Assembly: GCF_001907245.1 (NCBI RefSeq)
Contig: NZ_MQSU01000004.1
Location: 186,001 to 250,000 of the forward strand
Reading direction: 5' to 3'
Length of the DNA stretch: 64,000 nt
From: Boudabousia liubingyangii
GTDB lineage: Bacteria > Actinomycetota > Actinomycetes > Actinomycetales > Actinomycetaceae
Shown here one piece after another: positions 56,582 through 64,000 of this stretch; position 1 is the stretch's first letter; each line of letters starts with the position of its first letter. The notes below the pieces were generated by a model that ran no database searches, was not told the DNA's origin, and saw only the letters and a list, made by a program, of their open reading frames with translations. The position numbers and the translations under genes were made by a program.

Positions 56582-58399
56582 GTGAAAGACTCAGAACAGA
56601 CTCTAAAGAGTGGCCCTCTGTCAACTCTTCGCCTGGCTGATCTTCAGGCATTGGCCCAAGAAATGGGACTTGACGTTCCCCCCAAAACCCGCCGACAAGA
56701 TCTAATCAAACTCGTACGTGAAGCACGCAACGCAACCAATGGCGGTCGCGAGGCAGCAAAACCAGCTCCAGAAGCTGAAAAAGAAACAGCTCAGGCAAAA
56801 CAGAACAATGACGGAAAACGATCGAACAACCGTCGAAAGTCAGAAAAGGCTGAGGTAGAAACCTCCGCTAAGGACACTGAACTAACAGCTTCAGAGGATA
56901 AGACTGATGCGCAGCCGGCAGAAAAAGCTGAAGCCAAGCACAGCAACGATCGCGAAAAGCCCGTTCGTGGCCGTGGTCGTCGTCGAGCAACCGCGCCCGC
57001 CGGTGAACCGCTAGATGTCAAAGCCGCACTGCTTGATGAACTAGGTGAAGCTCCGAAGGAACGCGAAGCTGAGCGCCCCCAGGCAGAAAAGAAAGCCAAG
57101 GTCGAAGACCTAGAAGAAATCGCCCTTCCGGAAAAGAATAACAACCGGGACGACGAAGATGATCGTGGTGGTCGTCGTCGCCGTGGACGTAACCAGAAGA
57201 ACAACCGTCGCAATAACCGAAATCGTGACGAGGAAACCCCTAACTCCAATAATGACGCCAACGCTGAGGACCTAGTCCCCATTGCCGGTATCTTGGATGT
57301 TCAGGACAATCACGCCTTCGTACGCACCTCCGGCTACCTACCCGGACCCAATGATGTCTACGTAACCCTAGGTATGGTACGCCGCCACGGACTACGTCCT
57401 GGCGATGCCATCCAAGGTGCCGTTCGCGCACCTATCGAGGGAGAGCGTCCTCGTCAGAAATACAATGCCCTAGTTCGACTAGATACCATCAACGGCATGA
57501 CCATCGAACAGGCCGCTGAACGAGTTGAATTCAATAAACTAGTTCCGCTCTACCCGCAGGAGCAGCTGCGCCTAGAAACCACCGCTAAGGCTATTACTCC
57601 TCGCGTAATCGATCTAATCGCTCCCATCGGTAAGGGCCAGCGTGGTTTGATTGTTTCACCGCCCAAGGCCGGTAAGACCATCATCATGCAGCAGATCGCC
57701 AACGCGATCGCTGTTAACAACCCGGAAGTCCACCTCATGGTGGTCCTAGTTGACGAACGCCCCGAAGAAGTCACTGACATGCAGCGCACCGTCCGCGGTG
57801 AAGTCATTGCCTCGACCTTCGATCGTCCGGCTTCCGACCACACCCTAGTGGCAGAACTAGCCATCGAACGCGCCAAGCGCCTAGTGGAACTAGGCCAAGA
57901 CGTGGTCGTCCTGCTGGACTCCATCACTCGTCTAGGACGCGCCTACAACCTAGCCGCTCCGGCTTCTGGGCGTATCCTCTCTGGTGGTGTCGATGCCTCT
58001 GCACTCTACCCGCCCAAGAAGTTCTTCGGTGCTGCTCGTAACATCGAGGGCGGCGGTTCGCTAACCATCCTAGCTACCGCACTAATCGAAACCGGTTCCA
58101 AGATGGACGAAGTCATCTTCGAAGAATTCAAGGGCACCGGCAACATGGAACTACGCCTCTCGCGCCAGCTTGCCGACCGTCGCATCTTCCCGGCCGTGGA
58201 CATCAACGCTTCGGGTACCCGCCGCGAAGAAGCCCTCTTCAACCAGCAAGAACTACAGATTCTCTGGAAGCTACGTCGCGTCTTGGGCGCATTGGACACC
58301 CAAGAAGCTGCCGAGTTGGTATTGTCAAGGCTCAAGGAATCCAGCTCCAACGCTGAATTCCTCATGATGATTGCAAAGAATACTCCTGTAGCTGACTGA
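56582..58399 (+). CDS. rho: Transcription termination factor Rho
   Basis: 605 residues from GTG 56582. The Rho N-terminal domain (LADLQALAQEMGLDVPPKTRRQDLI) is followed by a ~170-residue charged insert rich in E/K/R/N (for example RRRRGRNQKNNRRNN), typical of actinobacteria. The RNA-binding domain has GILDVQDNHAFVRTSGYLPG. Walker A is SPPKAGKTIIM, Walker B is VVVLLDSITRLGRAYN, and the C-terminal part has DRRIFPAVDINASGTRREE. Rho terminates transcription. The 222-base leader has a CCCCA/TGGGG stem at 56544-56558 that may relate to autoregulation. Confidence 0.95.
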   Translation: MKDSEQTLKSGPLSTLRLADLQALAQEMGLDVPPKTRRQDLIKLVREARNATNGGREAAKPAPEAEKETAQAKQNNDGKRSNNRRKSEKAEVETSAKDTELTASEDKTDAQPAEKAEAKHSNDREKPVRGRGRRRATAPAGEPLDVKAALLDELGEAPKEREAERPQAEKKAKVEDLEEIALPEKNNNRDDEDDRGGRRRRGRNQKNNRRNNRNRDEETPNSNNDANAEDLVPIAGILDVQDNHAFVRTSGYLPGPNDVYVTLGMVRRHGLRPGDAIQGAVRAPIEGERPRQKYNALVRLDTINGMTIEQAAERVEFNKLVPLYPQEQLRLETTAKAITPRVIDLIAPIGKGQRGLIVSPPKAGKTIIMQQIANAIAVNNPEVHLMVVLVDERPEEVTDMQRTVRGEVIASTFDRPASDHTLVAELAIERAKRLVELGQDVVVLLDSITRLGRAYNLAAPASGRILSGGVDASALYPPKKFFGAARNIEGGGSLTILATALIETGSKMDEVIFEEFKGTGNMELRLSRQLADRRIFPAVDINASGTRREEALFNQQELQILWKLRRVLGALDTQEAAELVLSRLKESSSNAEFLMMIAKNTPVAD

Positions 58400-58414
58400 C
58401 GCGGAAGCTTCAGT

Positions 58415-59179
58415 TTGAACACGAACCCATACGAACAGCCTGCACCAGAATACGAACCAACTAGACCGGCCTACCCGCCCAAGCTGGTTCAAGAACTGGT
58501 GCAGGCTGCCTCGTATCTAAAAGCCGATTCCGATAAACCCACCCGAATCCTTGAGTTGGGGGCAGGTACCGGCAAGATGACCCGACAACTGCTGGAACTC
58601 GGATGCGAAGTAGTGGCGGTAGAGCCCTCTCCATCAATGTGCGCAACCTTTAATAGTAACTTTGGGGAGTCCGACCAGGTCACCCTGATTCAAACAACGG
58701 CAGAACAACTAGGTGACAGTGAACTAGAAGGTGAAAGCTTCGACGCGGCCGTATTCGCCCAATCCTGGCACTGGGTAGACCCCGAAGTAACCAGCAGCAT
58801 GCTGGTGCGGCTATTGAAACCAGAGGCAAGGGTTTGGATCCTCTTCAATCAGTTAGACGTTTCCATCCCGTGGGTGTATCGACTCAGCCGAATCATGCGA
58901 TCTGGGGACGTACATCGCGTCTCCCAAGTACCCCAGTTAAGCGAATACTTCTCTGAGCCAGAACTGCAGCTATCCTACTGGACGCAACGCTGTTCAACCC
59001 AAGAAGTCCTTGCGCTGGGTCGTACCCGTTCCGCATATCTCAAAGGTAGCTCGGAGTACCAAAGAAAAATGCAGGAAAATCTGCTTTGGTACCTTAGCGA
59101 ACATCTCGAACTAGGGGAGGGACCCATACTGCTTCCCTATACGACCCTAGCGTGGAGCGCGACTAAGACAGAGAGCTAG
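58415..59179 (+). CDS. Class I SAM-dependent methyltransferase
   Basis: 254 residues from TTG 58415. The SAM-binding motif is ILELGAGTGKMTRQLLELG, followed by VVAVEPSPSM (acidic ribose contact) and AAVFAQSWHWVDPE, as in the UbiE/Methyltransf_11 class. Substrate unknown. It begins 15 bases after rho and its stop overlaps the convergent DUF6541 gene by four bases. Confidence 0.82.
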   Translation: MNTNPYEQPAPEYEPTRPAYPPKLVQELVQAASYLKADSDKPTRILELGAGTGKMTRQLLELGCEVVAVEPSPSMCATFNSNFGESDQVTLIQTTAEQLGDSELEGESFDAAVFAQSWHWVDPEVTSSMLVRLLKPEARVWILFNQLDVSIPWVYRLSRIMRSGDVHRVSQVPQLSEYFSEPELQLSYWTQRCSTQEVLALGRTRSAYLKGSSEYQRKMQENLLWYLSEHLELGEGPILLPYTTLAWSATKTES

Positions 59180-61119
59180 TTTGAACAAGGTAGGCGGTAA
59201 ATGGTTACCGTCCCAGAGGAAGCCACTTGTTCTAGGTGATCGCGTGCTTCCCCAAGATTTACAAGAGCCTCATAGCTCTTCGTATCGCCGATATTTCCCG
59301 AACGGTAAAGCTCAGTATCAAAGTAGAAATACTTCCAACCAAGTTTATTAGCCATTTGGCACACTTCCGGATTCGAGAAGACCTGATCAATACTAGTTAA
59401 AGCTTTACGCTCTTCCTTAGTGGCATTCATCGAGGTATAGCGAGGGAACGCCGGCTCGCCAGTAACTGCATAGTACAGCGGAGCGCCGGTCGCAGGATGA
59501 CCAAGCATCCCACCCGGGTGATCCTTAGCAAAACTACGCATGAGGGTAACCTCAGGTTCCGTGAGCAGATCATGGCCGGGCACCCGAGCAGCGGCATTCA
59601 AAATCTCAAAACGTTCAGTAGAGCGCGCAAAACCACCAGGTAGCACGGTCGCCAGAATGAGCGCGGCAGGAATACCAATGCTGACTACTCGCTTAGCATT
59701 AACGTTGGGGACTAGTAGTTCCAACTTCTCGGCCCAGTTGCTCCAACCCGCAGTAATAATGAGCGGCATTGTTAATGAAAGAAGACAGGCAACACGGGTC
59801 CGGTCATTATAGAGCGGATGGATTAGCACGTACCAGGGAACGCTAATGTAGACCGCGGCTACGTAGAGCCCTAATGCGTTCAGTTCGACCAGAAGCCACC
59901 AGCGACGTCCCTTGAACAGGGCTAGACCGATTAGTGCCATAATCACCATAATCAGAAGCGACCAGGAGCCGATCTTTTCGGTGCTTGGATACCAACGGGA
60001 CATTTCCCCACCCGATAGGCCTTCGAGCAGGGCATCGGAGAACTCAGAAAGCTTCCCGTACTTAATAGCACCAACGTGACCTAAACCGTAGAAAAGTAAA
60101 CCGAAAGTAGTTAGGAGCTGTAGCGCAAGGCTAACCAGGGCTAGATTCCGTTTAGCTGAATCTTTTCGGTTAACTAGGACTAAATAGAGTCCTGCCGGAA
60201 TAGTAATTGCTCCCAGCAGATACAGAGCTCCAGCGTGGCCGTTGAAGCCTGCTAGAACTGCGGCAAGGAAGATAATGATGGCCTGTAGGTAAGCCCCGAA
60301 CCTTTGCTGTTCAGAGATATGAAGCCAAAGTGCCCAAATAACAATCAAAAGCCAAGGGGTTAGGGAGAAACCAAAACCGTAAGCCCAGCGGCCACCGGTG
60401 GCAAAGACCTTAGCGTTAAAGGCCATAAAATCAAGTGAGAGGAAGCCGGTAAGGGGAGCGGCCCAAAGGTGCTTCTGGAAGATAAGGGAGGCTAAAAGTG
60501 CCATTCCCAAACCAAACATCCCAACGCAAATAATTGCTACCGCATTCAGTGCGGGCATGGGATTGTCTTGGTAGGCGAAGAAGGCCGTTAAGTGCAATGC
60601 ATTTGGATACATGGCACCCGCTTGGATCGGAGTGCCTCCAGCAAAAGAAGTAACAAAGAATGGGGAAATGGCATTGTGCTGATCCATAAAGCGCAAAAGG
60701 CCATTATGGAATTGCAGATCCCAAAGAGTGGGGGATAGATCGACATCTCCCAGAGCACGTTGGAAGGTCCACATGCCCGCGGTGCCCGCAAGGATACCGC
60801 TTAGCCAAGCAATAAAACTGTGAAGCCAATCCCGGTCAGCACCCTGTTCATGTTCCGGCAGTTGAATGATCGGCAAAGTTAAGACCCGACTTAACCAATA
60901 ACCGAATCCACAAAGAAGGGCCACGAAGAAGAAAAATTCTATCCGCGGATAGGGAAGTGGGATAAAGGTATTTAGTACCGCGTAAAGAGACATCAAACCC
61001 ACGCTTAGTGCCGGGCTAAGCAGCAAAACGAGGTTGCCACGCACTCGGATTGAAGCCGCCAAGGCTAAACCCGGGACCCACAGGAAAAACAGGACTCTAA
61101 GCAATAAATAAATACTCAT
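59176..61119 (-). CDS. DUF6541-type polytopic membrane protein
   Basis: 647 residues with about 13 hydrophobic segments up to residue ~500 (last VVSIGIPAALILATVLPGG), then a ~150-residue extracytoplasmic domain with KLGWKYFYFDTELY. This matches the C-terminal motif of the 3817-5865 protein, so they are paralogues. An early loop has DVDLSPTLWDLQFHN, a possible GT-C acidic loop. Function unknown; by analogy a lipid-linked-sugar glycosyltransferase. It stands alone between a methyltransferase and rpmE, away from the polysaccharide block. Confidence 0.75.
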   Translation of the reverse strand: MSIYLLLRVLFFLWVPGLALAASIRVRGNLVLLLSPALSVGLMSLYAVLNTFIPLPYPRIEFFFFVALLCGFGYWLSRVLTLPIIQLPEHEQGADRDWLHSFIAWLSGILAGTAGMWTFQRALGDVDLSPTLWDLQFHNGLLRFMDQHNAISPFFVTSFAGGTPIQAGAMYPNALHLTAFFAYQDNPMPALNAVAIICVGMFGLGMALLASLIFQKHLWAAPLTGFLSLDFMAFNAKVFATGGRWAYGFGFSLTPWLLIVIWALWLHISEQQRFGAYLQAIIIFLAAVLAGFNGHAGALYLLGAITIPAGLYLVLVNRKDSAKRNLALVSLALQLLTTFGLLFYGLGHVGAIKYGKLSEFSDALLEGLSGGEMSRWYPSTEKIGSWSLLIMVIMALIGLALFKGRRWWLLVELNALGLYVAAVYISVPWYVLIHPLYNDRTRVACLLSLTMPLIITAGWSNWAEKLELLVPNVNAKRVVSIGIPAALILATVLPGGFARSTERFEILNAAARVPGHDLLTEPEVTLMRSFAKDHPGGMLGHPATGAPLYYAVTGEPAFPRYTSMNATKEERKALTSIDQVFSNPEVCQMANKLGWKYFYFDTELYRSGNIGDTKSYEALVNLGEARDHLEQVASSGTVTIYRLPCSN

Positions 61120-61309
61120 CAGACCATAGTCTATTGGTTTTTAGTAAACATTGGAACAGTAAAGTTAAAGAAGAATCAGCGCAAAGTAACAAAACAATGG
61201 TGAACAATCGGTATTAGCTGGTTTTACGAAGTAGCTGACGCAAGTGTGTAAATGCTCGCTTTCTGTATTTTCACTTCTGTTCATCTAGCGAAATCCCGAT
61301 TACTTGGGG

Positions 61310-61361
61310 CATAATAGAGGACTGTTCCCGGTTCACCGCTCCGGATCTGGAGTGGACCCGG
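61310..61361 (+). promoter_or_regulatory. Candidate promoter and structured leader of rpmE
   Basis: CATAAT (61310-61315) is a -10-like box that would start transcription near 61322. Directly downstream, CCGCTCC (61336-61342) pairs with GGAGTGG (61349-61355) around loop GGATCT, and an outer CCGG/CCGG pairing (61328-61331 with 61358-61361) extends it across an internal loop. The structure ends 28 bases before the rpmE start. Ribosomal protein L31 leaders have been proposed in actinobacteria; whether this one fits a known family needs a covariance search. Confidence 0.45.
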
Positions 61362-61389
61362 TATCCTCGAATCCCTTAAGGAGTTAGTT

Positions 61390-61602
61390 TTGAAGAAGGA
61401 TATCCATCCCGAGTACGTCGAAACTCACGTTACCTGCACCTGTGGTAACGAATTCGATACCCGTTCTACCCTGACCTCCGGTCAGATGCGCGTAGACGTT
61501 TGCTCAGCTTGCCACCCGTTCTACACCGGTAAGCAGAAGATCATGGACACCGGTGGTCGTGTCGCACGCTTCGAAGCTCGCTACGGCAAGCGCAAGAAGT
61601 AG
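61390..61602 (+). CDS. rpmE: Ribosomal protein bL31 (zinc-binding form)
   Basis: 70 residues from TTG 61390, with AAGGAG eight bases upstream. Zinc cysteines are in CTC (positions 16 and 18) and CSAC (37 and 40), so this is the C+ form. It ends in a basic YGKRKK tail. bL31 bridges the ribosomal subunits. The order rho...rpmE-prfA-prmC is conserved in actinobacteria. A strong terminator hairpin follows. Confidence 0.95.
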   Translation: MKKDIHPEYVETHVTCTCGNEFDTRSTLTSGQMRVDVCSACHPFYTGKQKIMDTGGRVARFEARYGKRKK

Positions 61603-61611
61603 TCTTTTAAA

Positions 61612-61648
61612 CCGAAAGCGCCGAAGGGGAAACCCTCGGCGCTTTCGG
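61612..61648 (+). terminator. Hairpin terminator after rpmE
   Basis: CCGAAAGCGCCGA and TCGGCGCTTTCGG pair perfectly over 13 bp, with extra GGG/CCC pairing inside the 11-base loop. There is no downstream T-tract, so termination may be partial, letting prfA be transcribed. Confidence 0.7.
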
Positions 61649-61691
61649 CTACCTAAAACTTAAAACTAATAATCTTTATTAAAGGATCTCC

Positions 61692-62777
61692 ATGACTGAC
61701 CAACTAGCCGCTTTAACCCCACTGCTCGAAGAATATGCAGAGGTCGAAAAACAGCTCGCTGACCCCAGCGTCCACGAAGACCAGGGGAAAGCACGCAAGT
61801 TGGGACGTCGCTACGCCGAACTAGGTCGAATCGTACAAGCCGCAAACGCTTTCAAGCGGGCTGAAGGAGACCTAGCTGCCGCTCAAGAACTAGGCGATGA
61901 TGATCCTGAAATCGCACAAGAAATTGAAGGGCTTGAAGCTGAAAAATCCCAAGCCCTAAATAACCTCTTAAAAGTGCTAGCCCCAGCCGACCCAGACGAT
62001 GCTCGTGACGTCATCATGGAAATCAAAGCCGGGGAAGGCGGTGACGAATCGGCCCTCTTTGCCGGCGATCTGTTGCGCATGTACACCCGTTATGCCGAAA
62101 CCAAGGGTTGGAGTGTCCAGGTACTCTCCCTAACCGAATCTGACCTAGGTGGTATCAAAGACGCGCAGGTATCCTTTAAAGCTAAAGGAAACCCGGCACC
62201 AGAAGAAGGTGTGTGGGCCCAGCTGAAGTTCGAAGGTGGCGTCCACCGAGTACAGCGCGTGCCCGTGACCGAATCACAGGGCCGAATCCACACATCCGCC
62301 GCGGGCGTCCTCGTCATGCCAGAAGTCGAATCTGATGACGAGGTCGTAATCGATCCAAACGACCTGAAAATCGACGTTTTCCGTTCCTCGGGTCCCGGAG
62401 GCCAATCCGTTAACACGACCGACTCGGCTGTCCGTATTACCCACCTGCCCTCTGGCATCGTCGTTTCGATGCAGGACGAAAAATCTCAGCTTCAAAACAA
62501 AGAAGCCGCTATGCGCGTCCTACAGTCTCGGCTCCTAGCAGAGGCCAAGGCCAAACGTGAAGCAGAAGCGGCCGATATGCGACACTCCCAGGTGCGCACG
62601 GTAGACCGTTCGGAACGTATCCGGACCTACAACTTCCCCGAAAATCGGATCTCGGATCACCGTACCGGCTACAAATCCTACAACCTAGACCAGGTTCTAG
62701 ACGGAGCCCTAGGCCCCGTAATCGCCTCCGCAATCGAAATGGACGAGGCGCAGCGACTCGCAAACGCCGCCAACTAA
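61692..62777 (+). CDS. prfA: Peptide chain release factor 1
   Basis: 361 residues. The stop-codon recognition tripeptide is PVT in [11 protein letters not shown], the RF1 type (RF2 has SPF). The peptidyl-tRNA hydrolysis motif GGQ lies in [20 protein letters not shown]. Its glutamine is the target of PrmC, encoded 24 bases downstream. RF1 reads UAA and UAG. Start ATG 61692 has AAAGGA upstream. Confidence 0.95.
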   Translation: MTDQLAALTPLLEEYAEVEKQLADPSVHEDQGKARKLGRRYAELGRIVQAANAFKRAEGDLAAAQELGDDDPEIAQEIEGLEAEKSQALNNLLKVLAPADPDDARDVIMEIKAGEGGDESALFAGDLLRMYTRYAETKGWSVQVLSLTESDLGGIKDAQVSFKAKGNPAPEEGVWAQLKFEGGVHRVQRVPVTESQGRIHTSAAGVLVMPEVESDDEVVIDPNDLKIDVFRSSGPGGQSVNTTDSAVRITHLPSGIVVSMQDEKSQLQNKEAAMRVLQSRLLAEAKAKREAEAADMRHSQVRTVDRSERIRTYNFPENRISDHRTGYKSYNLDQVLDGALGPVIASAIEMDEAQRLANAAN

Positions 62778-62801
62778 ACCAATAGCCAAACGAGCAGCAG
62801 C

Positions 62802-63674
62802 GTGCCAAAAGCAACCTCGGTCATAATCAAGAGCGTTAGAGACCAGCTAGCTGAAGCTGGAATCACCTCTTACGCGCGCGAGGCCGAACTGATTTTCCGG
62901 CATTTTTCAGGTTACCCACACCAATACGCCGCCCCCTCGCAACTAGATGACCAAGCAGTAGCTAGAATCTTGGCGGCCAGTCAAAAAAGAAGTGACGGAG
63001 TACCGCTCCAAGCTATCTTCGGGGAAATGTATTTCCGCTATCTAACCTTGGAATACAAACCCGGGGTCTTCATCGTAAGGCCGGAAACCGAAATGCTTGT
63101 TGATCTAGCCAAGCAGGCGATTCATCAGAAACTTGCGCAGGGATCCGGTCCGATACGCGTCCTCGAACTATGCCTAGGCTCAGGTGCAATCACAGCGGCC
63201 TTAGCCTCTGAACTAGCTGCTGAAGAACCAGAAGCCAAAATCAGCTACGTGGGGGTCGAAATCGATTCGGCAGCCTACCAAGTGGCGGCGATCAACCTAC
63301 GACGCTTTGCTCCTAGCGCCCGAATCCTAAAAGCTGATGCTCTTCAACTGGCCGGGATAGTGGCAGAGCATTCATTCGATCTAGTCGTTTGCAATCCACC
63401 ATATATACCTGAGCAACGGCAGCTACCCGCTGAAGTTATTAACTATGATCCAGCAAGAGCTCTTTTTGGAGGCTCGGATGATGGATTAAAGATTCCGCAA
63501 GGGATCCTGGCATCCGCGAGTTACGCTTTGAATGATCGAGGCGTTTTGATCATGGAGCATGACGATACCCAGGGCGTTGCTCTGGTTAACAGTGCGAAAG
63601 AGCAAGGATATCAAGAAGCACAAACAATTCGGGACCTAAACGCTAGAGACCGCTTCCTGGTAGCTAAAATCTAG
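62802..63674 (+). CDS. prmC: Release factor glutamine N5-methyltransferase PrmC
   Basis: 290 residues from GTG 62802. The N-terminal helical domain binds the release factor. The SAM site is VLELCLGSGAITAALASELA, and the catalytic NPPY is in VVCNPPYIPEQRQLP. It methylates the GGQ glutamine of RF1/RF2. It sits just behind prfA, the usual place. Confidence 0.93.
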   Translation: MPKATSVIIKSVRDQLAEAGITSYAREAELIFRHFSGYPHQYAAPSQLDDQAVARILAASQKRSDGVPLQAIFGEMYFRYLTLEYKPGVFIVRPETEMLVDLAKQAIHQKLAQGSGPIRVLELCLGSGAITAALASELAAEEPEAKISYVGVEIDSAAYQVAAINLRRFAPSARILKADALQLAGIVAEHSFDLVVCNPPYIPEQRQLPAEVINYDPARALFGGSDDGLKIPQGILASASYALNDRGVLIMEHDDTQGVALVNSAKEQGYQEAQTIRDLNARDRFLVAKI

Positions 63675-63732
63675 TTCGGCCACACCAAGACTCTAAGCGG
63701 ACAGAAAATGCTGCCTGTGCGAAAATAAGCTT

Positions 63733-64000
63733 GTGAATACCAAAAACCGGATGACAATGCCTCTGGCAGCTGATGCGATGCAAGAGCTAAAAAAGGCCGT
63801 AGCTGAATATCAGCTAATCGTCGTCCCTACCGATACCGTCTACGGGATCGGCGTTAAACCGACCGATCCTGACGCGATCACAAAACTATTAGCTGCCAAG
63901 GGCCGAGACCGACAGATGCCGCCCCCAGTCGTGGGAGCTTCACTTACTGACCTGCAGGCTTTCTGTGCTCCGGTGAAATATGACCTAGAGGCACTAGCCG
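63733..64000 (+). CDS. L-threonylcarbamoyladenylate synthase (Sua5/YrdC), N-terminal part
   Basis: The gene runs off the right edge after 89 codons. GTG 63733 is the likely start; a TTG two bases upstream is out of frame. PTDTVYGIG and LLAAKGRDR are the conserved YrdC core, binding ATP and L-threonine. The enzyme makes threonylcarbamoyl-AMP for the t6A modification of tRNA. The order prmC-sua5 is widespread in bacteria. Confidence 0.85.
   Translation, partial: MNTKNRMTMPLAADAMQELKKAVAEYQLIVVPTDTVYGIGVKPTDPDAITKLLAAKGRDRQMPPPVVGASLTDLQAFCAPVKYDLEALA

Noticed and set aside
56791-57282. Open frame opposite the rho insert
   Set aside because: Ser/Arg-rich translation comes from the charged repetitive insert of rho read backwards.

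Overview
The window is a continuous stretch of actinobacterial chromosome of moderate GC content. Lineage markers are MtrA-MtrB-LpqB, a WhiB regulator followed by a giant glycosyltransferase and DUF5719/DUF3499 genes, the fused 2-oxoglutarate dehydrogenase Kgd, a SigR/RsrA-type pair followed by the 24-residue ribosomal protein bL37, and the order argS...rho-rpmE-prfA-prmC. Leucine is written mostly as CTA, and CTAG is abundant. A relatively low-GC member of the Actinomycetaceae is my best guess, but the genus cannot be fixed from this sequence. I see no prophage, insertion sequence, CRISPR array or rRNA.

Layout. 1-14 kb is an envelope polysaccharide region. After the tail of purE come galE, an LCP ligase, a WbpD-like sugar N-acetyltransferase, a DUF6541 membrane protein, a UDP-HexNAc dehydrogenase, two GT2 glycosyltransferases, UDP-galactopyranose mutase, an ABC exporter (Wzm/Wzt type) and a GlfT2-like polymerase. 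Together GalE, Glf, the GlfT-like enzymes, Wzm/Wzt and LCP can make, polymerise, export and attach a galactofuran-containing wall polymer. 14-20 kb is whiB, giant GT, DUF5719, a zincin-like protein and DUF3499. 21-30 kb is mtrA-mtrB-lpqB, comF, hpf and secA. 30-34.6 kb holds small actinobacterial genes (Rv3235-like, LysM, BldC-like HTH, SAF/CpaB-like, CpaE-like, DUF6912). 34.6-42 kb is a leftward block: sbcC, sbcD, rsgA, aroA and a DoxX-like gene. 42-43.3 kb is the SigR-like factor, RsrA and bL37. 43.4-52 kb holds an SGNH protein, kgd, two CNNM/CorC proteins, an M23 peptidase and a GDPD. 52.3-64 kb is tRNA-Arg, argS, two degenerate amino-acid biosynthesis genes, rho, a methyltransferase, a second DUF6541 protein, rpmE, prfA, prmC and the start of a Sua5/YrdC gene.

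The most unusual feature lies between argS and rho. Actinobacteria usually carry lysA, hom, (thrC) and thrB there. Here hom and thrC are absent, and lysA and thrB survive as uninterrupted, translationally coupled or closely spaced reading frames that still align with their families but have lost essentially every catalytic motif (the PLP lysine, HGNNK and EPGR of LysA; the GLGSSAA ATP loop of ThrB). They look like pseudoenzymes that have kept their frame, not ordinary pseudogenes. Other points of interest are a candidate structured leader before rpmE, an inverted repeat before whiB, and a CpaB/CpaE-like pair without pilus genes.
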